From Isochrysis galbana (lineage: Eukaryota > Haptophyta > Isochrysidales > Isochrysidaceae), in assembly GCA_018136815.1 (NCBI GenBank), contig CM030941.1, forward strand, positions 1,239,582 through 1,303,581: a stretch of DNA of 64,000 nt, in the 5' to 3' direction. Below are positions 1 to 10,427 of the stretch, in pieces. Positions within the stretch are counted from its first letter, which is position 1, and every line of letters starts with the position of its first letter. Under the pieces are notes generated by a model that saw only the letters and a program-made list of their open reading frames with translations, was not told where the DNA came from and ran no database searches. Made by a program: the position numbers and the translations under genes.

Positions 1-874
1 GCGGTATAGAACAGGCTGTATGCACATGCCTGCACATCATCATCGGTGTAAACGAGCAAATCGAAAGAGCAGCTTTCCTCGAGCAATGGCAGAAATGTAA
101 CCGACGCGGTTATCTGGCGAATTATGGCCTGGATCTCGCCCATGACCTCCTTTTCAGACTTGTTCACGCTACCATCACCACTAATTACTGACTTGTCAGT
201 GTGTACGTCAAAAACCCAACGCTCAAGTGCCTCACCGGTGGAAATAGAACTAATCTGAGAACGGTCGCAAGTGTTGTCATGGTGCGCGATCCAACGCAGA
301 GATCGATAGGTCATAGTTGTGAGGCAACTACACTCCATGCCAGCTTGCCATTTTGACACAAACTCCTGCATGGACATAGGCATTGATGCAACGGTCTGCG
401 TACCACAACCACCAGCTTTTGGACGGAACCGTCTGTCAGCCAGGATGACAGCTGCGTGAGAACGTTGTCGAGGTATCTGCTCGAAAGGGAAAGGTCCAGA
501 GGTTTGGCACGATGATGAGCTTTACTTCACAGCTGTGCAACAGGGGGCGGGCATCTGACACGTGGCCGCACTTGATCAATTCATCGTCGCTCGTGACGAG
601 CATAGTCAAGCCGTACTTTGACACACGCCTGAACGTCTCTGGCGGATAGATGCCACGCTGGTACAAGATGGAGTTGATGCTATAATCTGTCAGCAGGCGG
701 CAGGTGGCCAGTGTGCCTCAGCTTGAGCAAGCCCTGAAGAGAGGCGAGCCAGCAGGCGCGACTTGCAGGTTCGGTATGGGGATGGAAGCATCGCGACACA
801 CTGAAGAACTCAGTGACGATCGCCACGCTCCCCTTGAGCGTGATGGCCGAGGTGGTGGCCGTCGAGCTCGTCAT
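1..874 (-). CDS. MAD2: MAD2 spindle assembly checkpoint HORMA protein (3' end outside window)
   Basis: MAD2 is the HORMA-domain protein that binds CDC20 and holds anaphase until all kinetochores are attached. Four exons are readable on the minus strand: 802-874, 572-686, 404-476 and 254 down to about 36. All junctions are GT-AG and the phases close. The product starts MTSSTATTSAITLKGSVAIV and continues with the diagnostic stretches NSILYQRGIYPPETF, KYGLTMLVTSDDELIKYL, TGEALERWVFD and CSFDLLVYTDDD, all in family order. About 160 of the usual ~205 residues are present. The last exon, which carries the C-terminal safety-belt segment, lies left of position 1; a donor (gtgcag) after YTDDD at about 35 fits this. 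The ATG at 874 opens the conserved N-terminus, so the start is well supported. Identity is very secure; exon 4's exact end is inferred. Confidence 0.93.
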
Positions 875-1538
875 CGGCGTTCCCAGCGGCAGCGACGGGT
901 AAGCGCGAAAGAACCACCTCAGCTCACTCCGACTCCTCGGCTATTCTTGTCTTCTGTCTCTTTCCACTTCTTTTATCTCTCTCTCTCCCTCCTTCCCTGT
1001 GTTGACTGCTGCGCTGGTCCCCTTTGTTATGGCGTTATGGCCGGCCCTTGGTACGGCTCATTCAATAAATACTACTGAAAATAAGCGAATCTGACCTAGC
1101 CAACCGCTCGTCGTGGGCCATGGGCCATGGCCATGGCTCGTGGGCACCTGGATGTTCGTGGCGCCTTCGCGAGGGCGCTTTGGTGGCGTGGCGTTAGCCA
1201 TGGGTCGATCGTCTGGCGCAGCGGGGTGGGTGGCGGGAGAAGCGGGGCGGAAGCAGCGGGGCGGGCTGCCCATGACCCATGACCCTACCCTGCTTTAATT
1301 ATGGTTTGCAAGGCGCAAGGCCGAAAGCCCAAAGCCGGAACCGACATTTCTTGGTGGGGAAGAGGTGCTCTTACTCTCAGGGATAGTGAGAAGGAAAAAA
1401 TCCCCGTTGAGGAAAGCCGTCATCCGGGGCCCCTCATGTCCTTTGACAAAGTGACGCACATCACTAATTACATAGAGCTTTGCCCATCTGCCCACCGCCC
1501 ACGCTACAACATTGTCGCAAGGCGCTTGTTGTTGGCCA
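875..1538. other. Intergenic region with CT tract and ATGG-rich palindromes
   Basis: This is the upstream side of MAD2 and the downstream side of the coiled-coil gene. A CT-rich tract lies at about 960-1005. A cluster of nested CCATGG palindromes lies at 1117-1135, and related CCATGGG/CCCATGACC words recur at 1198-1285. I see no convincing exon. Short open frames here look random. Confidence 0.5.
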
Positions 1539-3215
1539 CTAGCCTCCAATCGACTGCGGCGGTAGAGCGTGCGACAGCTCGGTAGCAACCGTGGATAGCC
1601 CATATCGAGCACGACTGAGTGCAGCGCGTGACACGGCCGAAACAGCACGCGCTCCTTCCACGGTTGCAGCCTTCTTCCCGATGGCACGCTGTACTCCTGC
1701 CCTAGCGGAGGCCTCTGCTGCTAACGCACCGAGCGAACGTTCACGCAGACGAGCCAGGAGCCATAGTAAAACTTCGAGTAGCCGATCACGCTCCCGACGC
1801 AGAAGTGCCTGTTCAGTCGCTGCCCGGTGCACGATATTCTGGGTCATGCCAATCGCCGCTAGCGTTTGTGCATCAGCTTGTGAGGAAGTTTGTTGGGTCT
1901 GCTTCAGCTCAGCGATTTCCTTGACCATCGCGTCACGCTCACGTTCGAAATTAGCAACCTGCGCGCGCAATTGTGCCTCGCGAAGGCTTGCCTCACCAGC
2001 CTCACGTTCTCTCTGAAGCCGTTTCTCTTCGTGCTCTTGGGAGAGAGCACGCAAATTGAGCTGGTGCTCCATCTCTTTGAGTCTTGCTTCCGCTGAGCGA
2101 GCAACTGCATCGGTGGCTGAGCCGTAGCCTTGGCCCGATGATTCCCGGACAGCGCGCTCTCGTTCTGCCGCTCGAAGTTCAGCACGCGCGGTCTCCAACG
2201 CTGCGATCCGCGCTCTGTCCGCCGCTCGGAGCTCTGCTTTGACCGACTCAAGGCTCGAAGCAAGTGCCACCTCTCGCCTACGTGCTTCTGCCTCGCGGCT
2301 CGCACTGGCGGCTGCAGCGGCATCCGCCTCGGCGATGGCTCTCTGAAAGACTTGTGACAGAGCCCACGAACCGGCCTCGCCCACTGCTGCTGAGTGGGAG
2401 CCGTGTAGCCCATGTGGTAGAAGTGATTGTAGGATGCTTTCTGCACGCTCGGCACGCTGACATGCGGATTCTGCATCTTTGCGTGCCTTCTCAAGATTGC
2501 TCGTGAGTTCCTCCATCAAGAGCTGCATCGCTGCCGAAGATTGTCGGTCTCTAGTAGCTTCAGCGAGCTGTGACGCAAGGGACATGAGCAGTGCGTCAAG
2601 TTCGCGCATCGATTTCCGCACAGAGATAAGTTCTGCTCGCAGCCGCTTCCGCTCCTCTTCCGCTTGATCCTTTGCAAGAGTCATTTCCGCGGCGCGCGCC
2701 TTCTCCTTGGTGTAGGCGAGAGCCAGACTAGAAGCATCTGCTGGACTCATGCGAGCATCCCGTTGCCTGCGCGTCTCCTCGAGCTGCGCTTGGGTGGCAG
2801 CCGCTTCCCTCCTGTAGTGGGAGATCTTGGCCCTGGCCTCCTTGCCTTGTTTGCGCGCGTCAATGAGGCCTTTTGCCAGAGCGTCGAAGCGTTGGAAAAG
2901 CGCGGCAAAGAGCGGAAGCTGGTCACGTAGCAGCTGTTCCAACTCTTCCTCGCATGAGACCATCGGAGCATACACTGACGCCCCTCGTCGGAGCCGGTCG
3001 AGAGTCATGGAATCATCAATCCGCAGGCCAAGGATACACTGGTGGGGCAAGCAGTCAAGCTGAGCAAACCAGGGGGCATGCTGTAGCGTCTCGCCGTCAA
3101 TGCTAGCCTGTTTGGTGCGCAATCTGAAGTTGTCCGCCGCAACGCCCGAGCCGGGTGCTGCCGACCAGTTCGAGACGAGTGAGAGCGTCCGCTGCGACGA
3201 GTGGTGGGGCGCCAT
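1539..3215 (-). CDS. Long coiled-coil protein, unrecognised family
   Basis: A single open frame of 558 codons starts at an ATG (3213-3215). Residues 1-110 look globular, with an acidic segment around residue 90 (CEEELEQLLRDQL). Residues 115-500 are almost continuous heptad-rich coiled coil, rich in E, R, A, Q and L, with short breaks near residues 165 and 270 where glycine, proline and histidine appear. A compact hydrophobic helix (LLEVLLWLLARLRERSLGALA) sits near residue 490. I see no catalytic motif or transmembrane segment. A cytoskeletal, centrosomal or tethering role would be typical of such proteins, but that is inference only. In-frame introns whose length is a multiple of three cannot be excluded. 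A CT dinucleotide run lies 40 bp upstream of the start. Confidence 0.75.
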   Translation of the reverse strand: MAPHHSSQRTLSLVSNWSAAPGSGVAADNFRLRTKQASIDGETLQHAPWFAQLDCLPHQCILGLRIDDSMTLDRLRRGASVYAPMVSCEEELEQLLRDQLPLFAALFQRFDALAKGLIDARKQGKEARAKISHYRREAAATQAQLEETRRQRDARMSPADASSLALAYTKEKARAAEMTLAKDQAEEERKRLRAELISVRKSMRELDALLMSLASQLAEATRDRQSSAAMQLLMEELTSNLEKARKDAESACQRAERAESILQSLLPHGLHGSHSAAVGEAGSWALSQVFQRAIAEADAAAAASASREAEARRREVALASSLESVKAELRAADRARIAALETARAELRAAERERAVRESSGQGYGSATDAVARSAEARLKEMEHQLNLRALSQEHEEKRLQREREAGEASLREAQLRAQVANFERERDAMVKEIAELKQTQQTSSQADAQTLAAIGMTQNIVHRAATEQALLRRERDRLLEVLLWLLARLRERSLGALAAEASARAGVQRAIGKKAATVEGARAVSAVSRAALSRARYGLSTVATELSHALPPQSIGG

Positions 3216-3255
3216 CCGAACGTCGCACCACTCACATAAAACAGCAGGAAAGGTC

Positions 3256-3290
<35 letters not shown>

Positions 3291-3296
3291 CCTCTA
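3256..3296. repeat. (CT)n microsatellite next to a gene start
   Basis: About 17 uninterrupted CT units are followed by a short C run. The tract lies some 40 bp upstream of the coiled-coil gene that begins at 3215 on the minus strand, so the sense strand reads GA. Confidence 0.85.
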
Positions 3297-3912
3297 AACC
3301 TTCCTGCCGACAATTTGTCAAAAGCATTTGGATTGATGCAAGGTGAGTTTTGAAACATTTTGTTGTACTTGTGGAGGCTGAAAAATGTGTTTAACGCCGA
3401 TATTGTAGCATGGTGCACTCGCCGTAAAGGCGGAAGTTGATTTTTCGGAAACTAAAAATCAACGGAACGGGGAAAAAGGTGAGAGTTGGAGCGCTAGAAC
3501 CGCCTCGCCGAGATACGTCGATTGACTGTAACATCTGAAAAATGTCATTTTTCTCTTCGTCCGCCCCCGGTCTTTAAGGTTAGTTATATTTGTGTAATTA
3601 CTAATTTTACACATGTAAACGAGGTCGCGCCGCCCCCTGGCGAGCGATGGCCCGCGACCTCTTTCCTCGGCCTCCCATCGGCGCCAGGCTCGCACGCAAA
3701 TTCCCACTGGAAGATCGTTGCGAGAGTCGGAGTCGGGTTGTGCCCAGGTATCATCGACCATCGATATCATCGACCTACTGCTACTGCCCCCATCCCTCAT
3801 CCCCGCCGCCTGTGGCTATGGTGACTGACTAGGCCCAGGTCAATACTTCTAGAACTTTTTCAAGAAGTTTGGGCCGCTTCTCGAGCGCGTCACAAGTTTG
3901 GGCCCTCTCGCA
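3297..3912. other. Intergenic region, no gene recognised
   Basis: The sequence is mixed, with AT-rich patches at 3340-3420 and 3570-3620. Several open frames of 100-115 codons overlap on both strands, but they lack coherent protein character. I found no motif, RNA gene or repeat relationship here. Confidence 0.4.
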
Positions 3913-4161
3913 CAACTAAGTTTATACATAATTTATACTTGGTACTTGGTTGACCCATGGGGGCGAGTCAGGCGGTCCTGTGGGGAGAGGAGAGAGGAGT
4001 GAGGAGTGAGTCAGTAGGGCTGTGTGCTCCTGGCAAGCCATCAGGCGTGCCAGGAGGGTGAGTGGTTCCTCCCCCATGGCAAGGGAGGAGTGGAGAGAGG
4101 GGGGGGCTCGTGCCCCCCCATGGGCGAACCTAAGTATAAACTTAAAGTTTAAACTTAGTTG
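3913..4161. repeat. Foldback element with inverted copies of the retroposon 5' module
   Basis: The left end begins CAACTAAGTTTATACATA and runs into TATACTTGG and CCATGGGGGC. The right end is the reverse complement of the same module: GCCCCCCCATGGG, then AAGTATAAACTT, ending ACTTAGTTG. The right half (4023-4161) is the reverse complement of the 5' end of the retroposon at 4615-4740, including the bases around GGTTCCTCCCCCATGG and TGCTCCTGGCAAGCC. Two 5' ends therefore face each other within 249 bp. Confidence 0.7.
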
Positions 4162-4517
4162 TAGAAGGAACGAAACGAGAACCCGAATTCTAGGTCGCTA
4201 GGGACGAATCCTACCAACCTAGAAGTGCCTGAGCTCCACCGTGTGGCCGCACGGCGAAGGACCTGGAAATAAGAACCTGGAAATCGCATCATCTACGATG
4301 AATGCGACACTCAGGCTGAGTCGGTCCGCGACCTGTTGTATCCAAGCTCTTTGGCAAGAATGTTTCGGCCTGAGTACGAGCCTTCTTCGTTATCTACCGT
4401 CTTCTAGGTTCGTCGTGGTCGCTCCAGGCGAGTTGATTCGGATTCTCCCTGGGCTCAAGTTCGGGTTCGCCGATTTTCGTCTCGAAAATCGAAGGAGTTG
4501 AGTTTTATTTTTACCTG

Positions 4518-5616
4518 GAATTAACTTGTTGAGGGTGGAACCAACTTGTTCACGACTTGTTCAGGCGGGAACCAACTTGTTCGGTGAGTGGAGCTAACTT
4601 GTTCAGTGGTTAAACAACTAAGTTTATACTTGGTTGCCCCATGGGGGGGCACGAGCCCCCCCCTCTCTCCACTCCTCCCCTGCCATGGGGGAGGAACCAC
4701 CCATGCTCCTGGCACGCCTGATGGCTTGCCAGGAGCAGAATGCCCTGCTGACCCACTCTCTCACTGGCAGGCTTGCCTGCCTCGCGCGTCCTGGCCTGTC
4801 GTGGCCAGCCCATCGCTCCAACCCCCCCTCCCCCCCTGTTCGACAGGCAGACAGGTGCAGATTGGGGACCCCTGAGGCACAGGAGCGCCAGCGAGGGAGA
4901 GGCAGGGGAGGCCAGGGCCCAGCCCCAGCCTCCTCTGCCCCCTGAGCTGGCCTCCAGGGGCCTCCAGGGGTCGCCAGGGGCAGCTGCAGGCCTGTCGCAG
5001 GCGCGCCATCGCGCGTGCCTGCAGGAGAGGGGAGAGAGAGCGCGGAGAAGGGGGGGGGCGGAGCGAGAGCTCCGCTCACCGGAAAATAGGTAAGTCCCGC
5101 ACCTGTTTACAGGATAAGTCGGGACCGAGGCCGCCGCCAGCCCGGTAGGCGTAGGAGGAAGGGGGGAACGGATCGCCGGGGGGGGGCGCGGGCCACCGAC
5201 CATATCTAAGCCCTTTTCCCCTATCCCCCTAGTAGTGCACGGGGGGAGTCGCCTGATGGCGGGGGGGAAAGGGCCGGGGGAGTGGGGGTGTAGAAAGTTT
5301 CCTACGTGAGTAGAAAGTAGAGGCTGCACGGTCGCGTGTGCGGTGAGACTATTAAGAAATTAATTAATGTTCAGTGGTTAAAACCAACTTGTTCGGTGAG
5401 AGGTCAACATGTTGAGAGGTCAACTTGTTGAGAGGTCAACTTGTTGAGAGATCAACAGTCAACATGTTGAGAGGTCAACTTGTTGAGGGGTCAACATGTT
5501 GAGGGGTCAACTTGTTGAGGGGTCAACATGTTGAGAGGTCAACTTGTTGAGATGTGAACATGTTGAAAGGTCAACATGTTGAGAGGTCAACTTGTTGAGA
5601 TGTGAACTTGTTCAGG
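4518..5616. repeat. Tandem array of palindromic TCAACWTGTTGA units, split by an insertion
   Basis: From 5384 to 5616 a roughly 16-bp unit repeats about fourteen times. Its core is TCAACATGTTGA or TCAACTTGTTGA, a perfect or near-perfect dyad, spaced by GAGG or similar. More divergent copies (CCAACTTGTTC, CTAACTTGTTC) occupy 4518-4614. The block 4615-5367 interrupts the array and is a separate insertion. Confidence 0.85.
4615..5367 (+). mobile_element. Family B retroposon with 15-bp target-site duplication
   Basis: The 753-bp insertion is bounded by the 15-bp direct repeat TGTTCAGTGGTTAAA (4600-4614 and 5368-5382); removing it restores the tandem array around it. The element begins CAACTAAGTTTATACTTGG and then has a hairpin (a run of G, ACGA, a run of C) at about 4643-4665. 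A nested stem-loop at 5091-5126 has GTCCCG/CGGGAC outer arms and CCTGT/ACAGG inner arms. The element ends in an AT-rich tail (AAGAAATTAATTAA). Long target-site duplications plus an AT tail are typical of target-primed reverse transcription. No protein-coding potential is convincing, so it is likely non-autonomous. A 5'-truncated relative lies at 48209-48715 on the minus strand. Confidence 0.8.
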
Positions 5617-6998
5617 TTGTCTGGTAGCTTGTTGTTCTCCACGTGTAGTGCCTGTTGGTGACCTGCAGCCCCCTGAGTACCCCCAAGCCCCGAGTCTTCC
5701 GAGCCCAGATGGGACAATAGGCTTCTAATAGGTTCTATTAAGAGGTCAAGAGGCCTACCAGACCTGTTACCTGTTAATAGGTAATAGGTAAAAAAAAATC
5801 TTTCAATATTCTCGCCTCGCGCGTGGCTATAGGCCTATACTATAGGTACCGCTATCGTAGCCACGCCCAAATCATCTCGGATCCCTTCCTCTCCCTAGTA
5901 ACTTAGCTCAGAAGTCAGAAGCCAATCATATTCATAATATACATCACATACTCATACATCTATAATATTAGTAAAATGAGTTTTATTTTGACCTGTTACG
6001 GACCTATTGCGACCTGTCAATAGGTCCTCTTAATAGGAATAGGCCCCCGAAACCTGTTGACCTTGTACCTGTTGTCCCATCCGGGCTTCCGAGTCATCCT
6101 TTCGAGACTACGAGTCCCTACGAGCCCCAATCAAGCGGTATCTGCTCGCCGCGCCCTTCCCTACGTCCTCCATCCCTCCGATTTGCGTTCCGTGCCACTT
6201 CCCCGTCCATTTCACATGCCCGTCATTTGCCCTCCCCGTTCCCCCGATGAGCCCGTCCCGGGCTCCCCGGGTGAGCCGTGCGCCGCGCTAGCCGCCGGTG
6301 CGCCTCCGCGGCTCGTTTCCGAAGAGGAAACGAGCTTCGCTCCGACACGACCCCGAAACTGACACGCGACGGAGCTGGATATGTCGCGTGTTTATTTTTT
6401 ATCATTATCAAATTTAGTATGAGGGCTGGCTCGGGAAAAAAACTTTTCTGGCCAGAGGTCGTGCGTGCCGAGCTTAAAAAAAAAAGAAAGCGAACCCCTC
6501 AGGTTGCACCTTCTCAATGGCTCGCCGATCTCCACGTCTGAAGCAAAAAAAGACGGAGCAACCGGCGTGCGTGTTCGTTGCCCGTCGTGTGGTGTGCGGG
6601 CGGCAGCCATCGCTTGCTTCAAGCACTGGCAAGCTTTGCATCGACTAGGTTGCGATCGCGAACGCGACAATGCGGGCAAGTGACGAGTGCAAGTGCGAGC
6701 TAGACTACTTGACACAACCATTGCGCCGCCGCCGCCACATCCAACGTTCACCCACGTGCCCTCGCCGTCTCTTCCATAACGCCAACACCGAAGAGGTGCA
6801 TCAGATAGTTTCGATCAATTTCTTTTTCGAATGGCATGGTCGCACCTGGCCGTCATTGCACAGCACGCCCACGCCCACACCACCACCAATGGCACAGATA
6901 ATGACAATAGAAGTGCGACGTGAGATATGCGTGATGCCTATGCTGCGTTCAGCACTGAGCCGCACAAGGGGGAACAGCCCACACGTTTTCCTGCGTCC
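5617..6998. other. Gene-poor region; one G-family repeat copy
   Basis: Segments at 5700-5790 and 5985-6060 are rich in CCTGTTA/AATAGG words (for example TTACCTGTTAATAGGTAAT), a loose inverted-repeat context. Positions 5790-5872 hold a minus-strand copy of the short repeat with core GGGCGTGGCTAC and end GGCGAGAATATT followed by a T-rich tail. From 6080 to 6990 I see only incoherent open frames. This stretch is downstream of NAA10 and must hold its 3' UTR. Confidence 0.45.
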
Positions 6999-7795
6999 CT
7001 AACTTTCATCGACGGTATGTTCTCCCTCTAAAGGATGCGACTGGCCTGTCCGAGTTTCATCCTTGATGTCAAGATTGCGCACAGCTTCTGTCGGTGGCTC
7101 AGCAGTTGCGGTAGGGTTTGGAAACTTCGGCTTCGGCCTTTTCTTTGCGTGCTCAAAGTACTTACGCATGTCGTACGCATCTTCCTTATCGGCATAATAC
7201 TCTGCCTCAATATCGTTTATCTACACAGGTGAGATCAGGGAGCCTTGTCAAGACGGGGTGGGGATGAGACGTTTGCTTATAGTCGAGGGGACACACAATG
7301 ATGGAGCTCTAACCTGAAAACCAAGAGTGGAGTTGTACAGAGCGAAAGCAGCGCGGTTGGACTTTCGGACGTGAAGAGATACATACTCTGCTTTGAACGT
7401 CTCCGCCATGGCCTCCTCTGTGAACGAGTGAAAGGGGCATATAAGATATCCGCATGCAGATGATGCATCACGACAGTGCAGCACATACTGGCGTGGCAGG
7501 TCAGCAACGCACGTGCAGCTGTCATCAACTTCGCAGCGATTCCCATCTTCCTGTGAGAGCGCAAGACAGCAAGCGAAGTGATGTGCCCATGGACCTCCGG
7601 TGAGTCTTCCTCCATCTTGGCTAGCACATAGCCCACGATGCGCTTTTTGGAGTCCTCGGCAACATGCAGCAGCTGAGGCCAGGACAAAATGTGGTAGAAG
7701 TAGTACTTCATCTGATAGTTCTCGGGCAAGCAAGAAAGATTACAGTGCTGCATCTGCAGAAGGTCATCCATCGTGGCGCAGCGGATGGAGACCAT
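6999..7795 (-). CDS. NAA10: N-alpha-acetyltransferase 10 (NatA catalytic subunit)
   Basis: NAA10 is the GNAT-fold enzyme that acetylates nascent N-termini on ribosomes as part of NatA with NAA15. Three exons (7513-7795, 7314-7417, 6999-7220) join in frame to 202 residues; the junctions are GTGCGT/CACAG and GTTAGA/TGTAG. Near-identity to the family is visible in [48 protein letters not shown] (the acetyl-CoA binding RxxGxA-type loop), [18 protein letters not shown] and [14 protein letters not shown]. The C-terminal tail is short and charged compared with the 235-residue animal protein. The ATG at 7795 matches the family's start. The call is very secure. Confidence 0.96.
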
Positions 7796-8455
7796 GGTCC
7801 CTCGACCAGCTCACGCCTCCCAGCGACACGACGCCGCGGGTGCGGGGGAAGAGCGAGTCAGGAGGAGAGAAGGAGAGATCTTTTGTAGAACTTGCCGCAA
7901 CTCCGGAAGCCCCCCCCCCGACCGCCGACCGGAGTACATACTACTACTAAAAAATGAAGATTCGGGGCTAACACGCGAACACTAACACCCACATTTTTGA
8001 TAATATTGAGCATTAGTGCAACTAGTCTCACTAGCCTTGCACCAACACGCCAAGCCATGACGCACATGACCGCAACACATCCCAAGGCACAAACAAAACA
8101 AAGTAAGCACCTGACACCTGACACCTGGCACCTGGCACCCGATGAGCTGATTACACCTCCCCCTAGTTCCTAGTTCCTAGTTGAGCTGTCAGTACTAATA
8201 TATAATATCAGTACTGATGCATCAGAATCAGCTCCCTAGGAGCTGATATACTGATGTCAGTGCCTAGACTGCCAGTTCAAAAAACTCAAAACAAAACTCC
8301 GGAGCGGGAACGAGCCCCCGAGCCCCCGCGCCCCCGCGGACAAGCGCAGCGGCGCGCCCGCCCGCTCCCTCCCCCCCATCTCTCCTGCGGGCTGCCCATT
8401 GGCTTTGACGTAAGTTTTGTTTTGTAAGGGCCCAAATTTTGTTGTCAAAATTTGC
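7796..8455. other. NAA10 upstream region and small inverted repeats
   Basis: The segment 7796-7990 is the promoter side of NAA10. A CCTGACACCTGACACCTGGCACC string (8110-8138) is a degenerate tandem repeat. Around 8190-8260 CAGTACT occurs on both sides of an AT-rich centre, and GCTGATATACTGAT follows. I see no gene. Confidence 0.4.
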
Positions 8456-8835
8456 AACTAACTTTATATTTAGACGCGATGGAGCGCGCTGGCGCGACTC
8501 CCCTCTCTTCTGGGCCCCCCGCCGAGGGCGGCCCCCCTGCCCTCATGGACCAGTCGCTGGCAAAGCGGCCGCGCCCACCCTCAGAGGCCGAGCAGGTGCG
8601 TGCGACCCGGGTCGCACCACATGCCACATGGCCCGTGGCCCAGGCCACACCACCCACAGCAGCCATGCTGGCCTCCCCCATGGGAGACAGCAGACTGCAG
8701 GACACACAGAGTGACAGCATCATGCGGACAAGACCGACACTCTAATGGGCATGCCTTATGGCAGAGGCCCCTCTCACCCTGGCCAGGGCCGCGCCGCCTC
8801 GGCGGCGCGGCACACGGCTGGGTGGCCCTCATGGG
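8456..8835 (+). mobile_element. Family A retroposon copy 1
   Basis: The copy begins CAACTAACTTTATATTTAG, a variant of the shared 5' module, then runs GCGATGGAGCGCGC and a GC-rich body (CCGCCGAGGGCG, GGCCGAGCAGGTGCGTGCGAC, CCATGGGAGACAGCAG). The same order of words occurs at 51440-51860, so the two form a dispersed repeat pair. No recognisable protein is encoded. Confidence 0.7.
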
Positions 8836-9305
8836 CACCACACATTGACAAACACCAACAGCTCACATGCGCATGCACAACTCTGGCCACACAGAGAGAG
8901 AATGGCAGACACGACGCCCAGACAGCACACACGAACAACACCCCCTCCGACTCTTCATCACCCCCTACCGACAACACTGACCTCCCCACCGCCCGCAACC
9001 GACTCTCAGGAGCCTGACTCTGAAGGTGAAGACAGGCGGGTATGGGTATGGGAAGACAGCCAAATAAAGGATCGACCTAAACGACCTAAAACCTAAAACC
9101 CATATTCACAACGGCCAAGCAAGACAGACCTGCACCCTGTACCCTTTGCGGAACTCATCGCCCGATGAAAGCCATCAAACTGGGATTCGTGGGTTCGCCC
9201 ACCTAGTGGCTAGTGGAAGAGCGAAGAGCCCTCGGAAAAGAAATAAGAAATAAGCCACACAACGGAAGACAAAATGAGCACAACAACTCATGAGATTAAG
9301 ACACT
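8836..9305 (+). other. Possible retroelement ORF1 start fragment
   Basis: An open frame from the ATG near 8902 reads MADTTPRQHTRTTPPPT, then a proline-rich acidic stretch ending EDRRVWVWEDSQIKDRPKRP, and stops at 9096. A similar word, RAWEDNPRK, occurs just after the LINE fragment at 29462-29490. This suggests a degraded retroelement ORF1, but the support is thin. Confidence 0.3.
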
Positions 9306-9530
9306 GACGAATTGGGATGGCCCATAGGGCCTGAGGGCAATGAGGAAGGAGGCAGACCGGCGGCAGGCGCGGCGGAGGAGACGACTTCGGAGACGCTGAC
9401 GGGCTGAGGCCCGTCAGCAGAGGAAGGCGGGCAGGCGGGCTTGAGCGAGGGCGAGGACGGCGGCGAGAGCGACATCGAGCGAGAGGCGAGAGGCGAGGGT
9501 GAGTGAGAGGAGGGCTGTGTTGGCAGGGGC
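9306..9530 (-). repeat. Duplicated block 1a (retroelement gag N-terminus)
   Basis: This block appears identical by eye to 12469-12688. On the minus strand it encodes a proline/serine-rich stretch (SHSPSPLASRSMSLSPPSSP) that starts the gag-like open frame. In this copy the frame extends upstream to a plausible ATG at 9631. Confidence 0.75.
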
Positions 9531-9833
9531 TGGTGAGGCAAGGAGAGTTTGTAGGGTACGAGTGTTACGAGAGCGAGAGCGACGAGAGCGAGAGCGACGG
9601 ATGACGACTGACGACAAGACGTCGGATCCAACGATGCTGCGACACCGACTCACGAACACACTAGAATCATTCACCCAAACCAAGCAAAACATGAAATAAC
9701 CGAGACCCCACATCGCCGGTAACTCAAACACGTCGCGAGAGACAGAGAGAGAGAGCGAGAGAGAGAGAGAATCCGCAGCGACGGTCGGAGCGTGTCTTCG
9801 CTTTGGATTTTCCCACCAAGGCGGAAAGTCGAA

Positions 9834-10427
9834 GAGGAACGTTATGTCGCGCAACCACGGCGATCACATTGGATACAGATCGCAGCGAGGTATCCTTGCA
9901 ATCGAAGAAATCTTGCTGTTGAGCGTGGACCTTCTAGACGTTTCTATCGAGCAACCCCGAGTAGCAACCAAGGGAGGAGAAAACCAAAAACCAACGGGAC
10001 CAAGGGCTTCCATCTTCCATGCAACTTGCATCAAGGGGAAAGATAACCCAAAACCAAAGCAGCGAATCTAAATCAATCTCCAAGTGGAGATGGCAAACCA
10101 AGGACCAAGGAGAAAGATTCCCTCACCCAAGCAGCGAACCTAAATCGATCTCCGAGGGGAGATGGCAAACCAAACCTGATTGCCCCCAGAAGCAGGTAAA
10201 GAAACGCGGGGAGATAGCGAATTAAACCTTTTGCGAGGCGCCTGGGAGGAAGAAAGGTGGGGAAACTTCCCTTCTCTTCGAGAGAAAGAGAGAGGGCGCT
10301 CCACAACCCTAGATCCTAGGCGTCCACGCGAAGTTTTTGACCGAGAACGAGAACGAGAGAATTATAACGATAAATACCGAACGAAGAGAAGAGAGAAGCC
10401 TAGCGAGAGTCGATTCGCGAATGCGAC
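9834..10427 (-). repeat. Duplicated block 1b, about 590 bp
   Basis: The block is matched base for base, as far as I can read, by 12931-13524 in the same orientation. Its left edge carries the codons for VIAVVARHNVP, which in the second copy run on into an integrase C-terminal region. In this copy they break at position 9834 into unrelated sequence. Confidence 0.8.

Noticed and set aside
4610-5329. 239-codon minus-strand ORF and overlapping plus-strand ORFs
   Set aside because: They lie inside the family B retroposon and occur on both strands because of high GC and few stops. The homologous copy at 48209 does not preserve them.
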